From Cytidiella melzeri (lineage: Eukaryota; Basidiomycota; Agaricomycetes; Polyporales; Irpicaceae): a stretch of DNA of 35,040 nt. The stretch lies in contig JABYQR010000433.1 in NCBI GenBank assembly GCA_022592445.1, forward strand, positions 1 through 35,040, written 5' to 3'. Positions within the stretch are counted from its first letter, which is position 1. Every line of letters starts with the position of its first letter. The position numbers and the translations under genes are program-made. This document shows positions 28,998-35,040 of this stretch, piece by piece. The notes beneath the pieces were generated by a model. It did no database searches. It was given only the letters and a program-made list of their open reading frames with translations, and was not told where the DNA came from.

Positions 28998-30672
28998 ATG
29001 TCAAATCTCATCAAAGATGCTTCGAAGAATAAGTTACCGAACCTCGAAGACAATGGCGACAGTAATTCATACAGCACATGGATTATACAGATCAAAGCAA
29101 AATTGAGGTCTATTCACCTCTGGAAATATTTTGAAGGCCCCGAATCTGTAACCCCCATGATTCCAACTCTGAGAGAGACCTACAATGACGAAGTACAAGA
29201 TCCCATCACGGGTAACATCTACAAGGGGGTTAAGAAGGGAAATGAGGACTTAGTTGAGAAGGCTACTAAGGACGCCAAACCGTGGTACAAGGCAAATATG
29301 ACAGTAATAGCTCTTTTACTAGAGGCCATTCCTCGCGCCAAGAATCACCTTGTTGGACGCACAAGAATTGCCAAAGTAGCCTGGGACATCCTTTGTTCTG
29401 AATACCGCCCCATCAATAATCTCAGGACGTCGTCGCTACATCAGAAACTGATGAGTTTCACATGTCAGGAGAACATGATGGTCAGCAAATGGACAGACAG
29501 AATGCGAGCTCTCTACGCCGAGCTATGCAATCAAGATCCGCACCGACTTTTGGACACAAACTTTGTGTCAACCCTTGCCAATCTGATTCCCACCAACAAC
29601 AGTTGGAGAATGTTTTCCCGTACCTTACACCAGGAAATGAATACAGCACTCAGCACCGGGAGTCCCATGTCTTCATCAAAGGTCATTGAACTCATTAAAG
29701 AGGAGGATTGGGCTCAGACGAAGAATGACACCAACGTGATTGCGCAGATCTACAAGACTGATACTCTTTATTGTAAGCGCCCTGCCATATCTCCCACAAC
29801 CGTCAGCTACACGAACAGTCCTGGTGCCAAGAAGCAAACCAAATGGTGCAAAAACGTTGATTGCAATAGACCATGCGGTCACACAATTGACAAATGCTTC
29901 GCGTATGGAAGAGGGAAATGTGGACAGTATCCTGAATGGTGGAGAGGGAGAAAGGATATCCATCTGCCGCGCTCTCAATGCAAGTCTAAGAATGTTTTGA
30001 AGAGGTTCGACAACAACAAAGACAAAGGGCCTAACACCAACGTTGCCACCAAAGTCCCCAAACCTCCAAGCGTAGATGTCAACTCTGCGTCAATCCTATC
30101 CCAGGACACGGTCTACTCATTCAATGTCATGCTGTACGCCGATCCTAACGACAGCATCAATTGCAGTAATGCTGCTCTCTCGCGCGACCACGCTAAGCAC
30201 CCATCAGTCTATCACAATTCAGGAGCTAACAGACACATTTTTTTCGATTGCGCTGTATTTGAGAGGTACCAACCAATCGAACCTCTCAACGTCCGGGGAT
30301 TTGGATCTGCTTGGACGACTTCAGCTATTGGCGTAGGCAACGTTTACCTTGACGCGACTGTAGATGGATCTACGCATACCGTCAAACTCTCCGATGTCCT
30401 GCATGTACTTACTGCACGGATGATCCTGATCTCACAAGGGTGCCTGGAGCGGAGAGGTGTGGGTTCCATGACAAAGGCCAGGCGCATCACTCTGGACTTC
30501 AATGGCAAGACCATCATAGCCGGACATCTAGACGACAATGACCTGTGCAAACTAGATGTTGTCACACTCTTCTGTGATTTCTTGCCACGTCTCAGCTCCC
30601 CCTCACTCCTCAATCGCCTCTCTAAACCCCACATCTTGGCCACCAATATACACACTACAACTCCGGGTTTTT
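28998..30672 (+). pseudogene. Copia-2 gag and protease
   Basis: ATG 28998. UBN2-like gag region (WIIQIKAKLRSIHLWKYFEG; WDILCSEYRPINNLRTSSL), Cys/His motif (CKNVDCNRPCGHTIDKC near 29850) and protease region. The expected DSGAN active site reads NSGAN: Asn 407, codon AAT 30216-30218, preceded by CAC, so GAT to AAT at a CpG explains it. The frame is lost in a run of five T (30668-30672); beyond it the homologous frame is one register away (FLHRLLGHLGVKGL). The protease is predicted dead. Confidence 0.88.
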
Positions 30673-32479
30673 ACACCGCCTACTAGGCCATCTAGGCGTT
30701 AAAGGGCTATCCCGTTTGACAGACGGGATCAAACTCATTACAGATACACTGGCCCAGCACGTGTGCGAGACCTGCGCGCGGGCAAATATCAAACGCCTAC
30801 CCGTTCCCAAGACTTCAAATCTACGAGCCAATCACCTACTATTCTGGATTCACATCGGCATCTGCGGCCCCTTACCCATTGGTTACGGTGGTGTAAAATA
30901 CTTCATGCCTTGTGTCGACTGCCACTCCAGGTGGCAAGTAGCGTTGTTTCTCAAGTCACACTCAGAGGCTTTACGAGAATTCATCAAGTACAAGGCAGCA
31001 GTCAAGCGTTTCACGGGAGAGAAAGTGGCCGTACTCAGGGTTGACAACCCCCCCGAACTTATCATGGGTGACTTCCGCACCTATTGTGACAACAATGGAA
31101 TCTCACTCAAACGAATTGTACCAGATGCTTTGCCGCAGAACGGCATGGCAGAGAGGATGTATTGGATGCTGGCCTCAATGGCACACGCCATGCTCATTGA
31201 CAGTGGCCTCGCCAACTTTTTCTAGCCTTTGGCAGTACAATGTGCAGCACACATTTTGAATTGCATCTCTACCACGGCGCTTCCAGACGACCACACTCCA
31301 TACCACGTCTGGTACAACCGCGACCCAGACATATCGTATTTCCGAATTTTTGGTGCCCGTGTAATCTCCAGGCGCATGGATTCCGACTCTATCAACAAAA
31401 TCCAAGCAAGAGGCGAGGAAGGGCATTTTGTAGGGTATGCACAAGACGCAACAGGCTACCTGATTTGGTTTCCACACTCGAGGACGGTGCGCGGTCGTCG
31501 AGATGTCGTATTCCTCGACGACTCCTTTCCTATGCCTCAACCCTCCTTGCCATCCTCCCCATCATGGGACGACATACTCATGCCGAACGACGTCCGCTTC
31601 AACAACGCTACTGGTGTGCCGTACCGGTACGTACACCCCGGTACCACACATCCATTCTTGGCTGACAACTTCTCTGGTAGAGAACAATTGTCAGCCAATC
31701 AGGCCCCGGTTGGGCTGGTTCCAGTTGAACCAAACGTACGCGCCCCGGTTGGGCTCGAGGACGTGTCTCCGGAAGAGACACGTAACAACCCCTTACACGC
31801 TGTGCCTCCGGATGCGGTAAACGTGCTCAGGGGACATAAACGGACCTTACCAAACAGGTACAAAACTGATAACGCCGTGTATTTGAACGAGGAGGGGTTG
31901 CCTGTCCAACGTGACCTAGTTCTTTCCTCTCTCACACACGACGCTTCCTCCATATTCCACGCAGCAGCCAACACACTAAAACCTATCAACAATATTGATG
32001 CCAAGGACCCACAGTCAATTGCAGAAGCCAAGCGCAGTAAATACTGGGAACATTGGTTGAAATCAATACACGAAGAACTGCAAGCCCTAAACAAGAAAGG
32101 TGTCTACGAGGACGTCAACAACGTCCCACCTGGAAGGAAACCTGTTGACTCCAAATGGGTCCTACACATCAAACGCAACGCTGACGGACACATTTCGAGA
32201 TTCAAGGCACAACTGGTGGCTAAAGGCTTCACACAGATCCCAGGACAAGACTTTACCTTGACATTTGCCCCAGTCGCTCGCTGGGATTCGATTCGAACTA
32301 TTCTGGCTATCTCAGCACACGAAGATTTCTACCTTTGCTATATCAACATTAAAACAGCGTTCCTGAACGGACCACTCTTGGAGGAGATATACATGACAAA
32401 ACCCGCGATCTTGGGGAAGGGCTACTGGCGGCTGCAAAAAGGACTATACGGGCTGAATCAAGCTGGGAGGTCCTGGTAC
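30673..32479 (+). pseudogene. Copia-2 integrase and truncated RT
   Basis: Pre-integrase HLGVKGLSRL with CETCARAN. Integrase: Gly replaces the first Asp (FWIHIGICGPL, GGC 30857-30859); the second Asp (LRVDNPPEL) and Glu (NGMAERMYW) remain. TAG 31223-31225 interrupts where Trp is expected (NFF-W-PLAVQ). A linker with two copies of gccccggttgggct (31704 and 31743) follows, then RT with SKWVLHIKRNADGHISRFKA, INIKTAFLNGPL and GLYGLNQAGRSWY. The frame ends at the TG of the Gypsy-2 LTR (32480), well before the YVDD-type motif. The catalytically essential part of RT is not in the window. Confidence 0.88.
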
Positions 32480-33279
32480 TGTCGCGGAGCGACTGCTGAT
32501 AGACTGATAAACCCTAAACAAGGGTGAAGTAGATGTGAGGGGGAAGAGGAAGGGGATCTCCAACGACGACAGCAAGGTCAAAGTCGATGATAAGCAGGCA
32601 AGCAGGCACAGAGGCCGGATACTAGCAGTGCAAATGACAGAGTTAATAAGGTATGATACTAAGTTACATGCAGTAACTCACCTAGCAGTGCAAATGACAG
32701 AGAGGTCAAGATGCAGAGCTAGGGAGGGTAAGGTCTACTATATATACTGTGGCTGGGTGGTCTGTGCACAAGCTCCCACACTAGGGACTGGAGTAACTGT
32801 GGGGCTGGAGTAACAATAGAACAATAAGGAACCAGGGTAACTGTCAAGGACCAGGGTAGCTGTCAAAGACCAGGGTACGTAGAACAATAGAGCTAGAACA
32901 ATAAGACAATAGAACAATAGAAACTGGAACAATAGAACAATAGAAACTGGGGGAATCCCTGGGGAATCCCTAACAATAGACAGAAGACAATAGACGAAAG
33001 ACAATAGGACAATAAGAACTGGGGGAATCCCTGGGGAATCCCTAACAATGGAAGGAGAACAATAGAACAATAGCCTAGGTTGATCTGGAACCGCTCCAGA
33101 TTGAGTCTAGGGTTTGGGTCTGAACTATTGATAAATAAGGCAGGATGTCACGTGACCCGGGTTAGGGTTAGGTCCGGTAACACTCCTAGCCGGAAAATAA
33201 GCGCTCTAGATAGGCGCCTAAGGCTGTAAACTTGTGACATTGTTGGAAAAATCCGGTCTCTGTTGGACTATCCATGTCA
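32480..33279 (-). repeat. Gypsy-2 3' LTR
   Basis: About 800 bp. On the minus strand it starts TGACATGG after the PPT and ends CTCCGCGACA at the Copia-2 junction. TATA box tatatatag near 32736-32746 (minus strand) leaves about 250 bp of R-U5. A minisatellite occupies U3. Plus-strand telomere-like ggttagggttagg (33158-33171) and a gcgctcta/aggcgcct segment are near its 5' end. The limits are inferred from one copy only. Confidence 0.75.
32812..33078. repeat. acaatag-based minisatellite in Gypsy-2 LTR
   Basis: Many copies of agaacaatag/agacaatag. A larger direct repeat of about 70 bp is centred on ctgggggaatccctgggga (32947 and 33018). Earlier, accagggtaactgtcaagg-like units repeat near 32831-32875. 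Confidence 0.8.
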
Positions 33280-33292
33280 TTACCCCCCTCCT
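33280..33292 (-). other. Gypsy-2 polypurine tract
   Basis: Minus strand aggaggggggtaa just before the LTR, identical to the Gypsy-1 PPT. Confidence 0.85.
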
Positions 33293-33297
33293 AAAAT

Positions 33298-35040
33298 TCA
33301 TCGCCTCGATGAACTAAGACCAGGGACTCTACCATCTGCCCACTCGAGGTCAGATGCTATAGCTTCTGTGATGTTCTCCAACGGTTTCCATGGAATGGAG
33401 TTGAAGAGTGCTTTGGGCAATTTCTGAGGTGCGTTGGTATGTCTGGTGTGGAACTCTGCAATGCTCTCTTTCGCATTGGTCAGATTTACTGCAGGTTCCC
33501 ACGTTACATCGCCTTCTCCATAGCCTTTCCATTTGACTAGGTACTGCATTTGTCTCCGATAGATCCGACTGTCTAGGATCTTCTCGACTTCGTAGACTTG
33601 TTGATCATCTACTATGATCGGTGCTGGTGGCTCCGGTATGAGGCCGTTTACTTCGTTTCCTCGATACGGAGATAGCCGTTCAACGTTGATGTTGTCGTGA
33701 ATGCGATATCCGGATTTGAGTTTGATCCGATATGTATGTTCACCAGTTTTCTGAAGGACTGTGAAAGGACCAAGCTGTCTAGGCCCTAGCTTGTCAGACT
33801 GTTGATGTACTTTGACGTTCTTGGAAGACAACCACACAAGGTCCCCTTCCTTGAAGACTGGAGTAGTTCTGCGGGTGTATGCGGAAGCTTCGGCCATCTT
33901 TTCTTAGATAGACGCGAGGCAGCTTCGGCTTCTATCCGAACCTGTCTGAGCTTTTCTAGACGTGCATCTAGATTCGGCATTCGGCTGTGACGTCCGACTG
34001 GTATGGTGAAATCTGGTAGGTACCCGTACATGACTTCAAACGGAGAGTGCTGCGTTGATGAGTTGACACAAGAGTTGATGGCGAATTCAGCCACTGGGAT
34101 GTATTCGGCCCAATCATCTTGTCGTTGATCAACAAAGAGTCGTAGAATCTTTTCTACTTCTTGGTTGACTCTTTCCGTTTGACCGTTAGCCTGAGGATGA
34201 TAGGCTGTAGTCATAGCGCCAGTGATGCCTAGTCGTTTATACAACGCTTGCATTACTCGGGCCGCAAACTGAGGTCCTCTATCAGATATGAACTGTCGGG
34301 GAATACCATGGAGCCTAAAGACTTCTTTGATGTGGAGGTCGGCTATGCCGTCAGCTGTAACCGTAGACTGGGTCGGAATTACATGACTTTGTTTGCTATA
34401 CAAGTCTGTGTATACTGCAATCATGTCAAATCCGTTGCTTCGCGGAAGAGGTCCGACTAAGTCTACGCCAACCACCTGCCAGGGTCCATCTGGTACGTCG
34501 ATGGGCTGTATCGGAACGGTAGGATGTTGCGCCGGTTTGGTTCGCTGACACTTGTCACATCCGAGTACGTACTGCTCTACAAAGGATGCCATGCGAGGCC
34601 ACCAATAATGCCGTGTGACTAGTTCTAGGGTTGCATGTTTTCCTGGATGTCCTGCCGGTAATGCATCATGGCATCGTCGTACAATCTCCCTACGAACTTC
34701 ACGATCCTTTGGGATGTACAGCTTCCCTTTGTATTACACCAGTCCATTGTCTTCCTCCCACTCAAGTCCACCATCAGTCAACTTTCGGGGTCCATCCTTC
34801 CTGAGCTTGGCTAGTCCCTGGACTACCTCTGCTTCTCGAATACTGATGTCTTTAATCCGTGACTCTAACGGATCAGATTCTGGGGTACTCGAGGTGGCTA
34901 TTGTCTGGAAGTATTCAGGCTTCAGTACAACTTGTTCCTTGTTGTCTGATGCATCTAAAACTTCCAGGTTTCTGACCCGGGATAACAGGTCGCCTTGAGT
35001 GAGGGTTTTTCCGGGTTTGTGCGTTAAAACAAAATCAAAC
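33298..35040 (-). pseudogene. Gypsy-2 Pol 3' half: RNase H end, integrase, chromodomain
   Basis: Reading down from the window edge: end of RNase H (FDFVLTHKPGKTLTQGDLLS); linker; a TAA nonsense codon at 34736-34734 (NGLV-stop-YKGKLY); H2C2 zinc motif (RRCHDALPAGHPGKH, then CDKCQRTK); integrase Asp in VGVDLVGPL, Asp in ISDRGPQF and Glu in GQTERVNQE. A one-base loss in an A-run near 33899-33905 shifts the frame (RLSKK into MAEASAY). The chromodomain follows (YEVEKILDSR, YLVKWKGYGE, VTWEPAVN). The stop lies at 33298-33300. Integrase residues are intact, but the polyprotein is broken at two places, so the copy is non-autonomous. Confidence 0.9.

Larger units (their letters stand above)
28736..32479 (+). 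mobile_element. Copia-2: Ty1/Copia retrotransposon, 3' part beyond Gypsy-2
   Basis: 5' LTR, initiator-tRNA-type PBS, gag-protease, integrase and the first part of RT are present. The frame stops at the Gypsy-2 LTR in the middle of RT. RNase H and the 3' LTR must lie beyond 35040 if Gypsy-2 is complete. It carries a frameshift, a nonsense codon and two lost catalytic Asp residues. Confidence 0.9.
32480..35040 (-). mobile_element. Gypsy-2: Ty3/Gypsy chromovirus, minus strand, partial
   Basis: The 3' LTR (32480-33279), polypurine tract and 3' half of pol are in the window; RT, protease, gag and 5' LTR lie beyond 35040. It is inserted in Copia-2 RT, and ggtac (32475-32479) is the expected left target duplication. 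It is a different family from Gypsy-1: the LTRs are unrelated although the PPT is identical. Confidence 0.9.

Overview
The window looks like nuclear DNA of a filamentous basidiomycete, probably an Agaricomycete. Genes have 44-95 nt GT-AG introns with CTRAY-like branch points, and nearly everything recognisable is a fungal transposable element: Ty3/Gypsy chromoviruses, Ty1/Copia elements, a pogo-type transposase with an Ulp1-like protease region, Tc1/IS630-type transposases and a LINE tail. No rRNA, tRNA gene, CRISPR array or bacterial-type operon was seen. The species cannot be named from the sequence alone.

Layout. (1) 125-3216: spliced DDE transposase gene, first catalytic Asp apparently replaced by Asn. 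(2) 4009-7914: two roughly 700 bp LTR-like arms in inverted orientation around 2.5 kb that holds a possible small secreted-protein gene (5765-6426). (3) 8080-25137: a nest of elements. A pogo-like transposon (TIR CTGTACC, TA duplication) carries a broken Ulp1-protease/DDE transposase gene on the minus strand. A LINE 3' end (8871-9230, 10-bp TSD) sits in its 3' part. A Copia element (Copia-1, 10517-22963, TSD cacag) splits its coding frame. A Gypsy chromovirus (Gypsy-1, 11210-18479, TSD ccaga) splits the gag of Copia-1. (4) 25591-27686: a multi-exon plus-strand gene of unknown function. (5) 27794-35040: a second nest, in which a Tc1/IS630-like transposase is cut by Copia-2 (28736 onward) and Copia-2 is cut in its reverse transcriptase by Gypsy-2 (minus strand, 32480 to beyond the window).

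The LTR pairs date the layers. Copia-1 LTRs differ at about 7 of 172 positions, Gypsy-1 LTRs at 3 of 513, and all differences are transitions, so the inner element is the younger one, as nesting requires. Gypsy-1 is the only structurally complete element: gag, an overlapping -1 pol frame behind a GGGTTTT slippery site, an open pol with all catalytic motifs and a chromodomain, a polypurine tract and near-identical LTRs.

The most remarkable signal is the Gypsy-1 5' leader. From the predicted transcription start (about 11502) to the gag ATG (12944) there are about 1,440 nt with no ATG in any frame, while the reverse-complement triplet CAT occurs about 27 times. The leader contains a 282-codon open frame lacking any Met codon, in the same frame as gag. 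The predicted first 11 nt of the transcript are complementary to the sequence just downstream of the 5' LTR, as in Tf1-type self-priming. Both Copia elements instead carry a primer-binding site complementary to the anticodon arm of initiator tRNA-Met, as in Drosophila copia. The older elements show G:C to A:T decay, including three catalytic Asp-to-Asn changes that all fit CpG to CpA.
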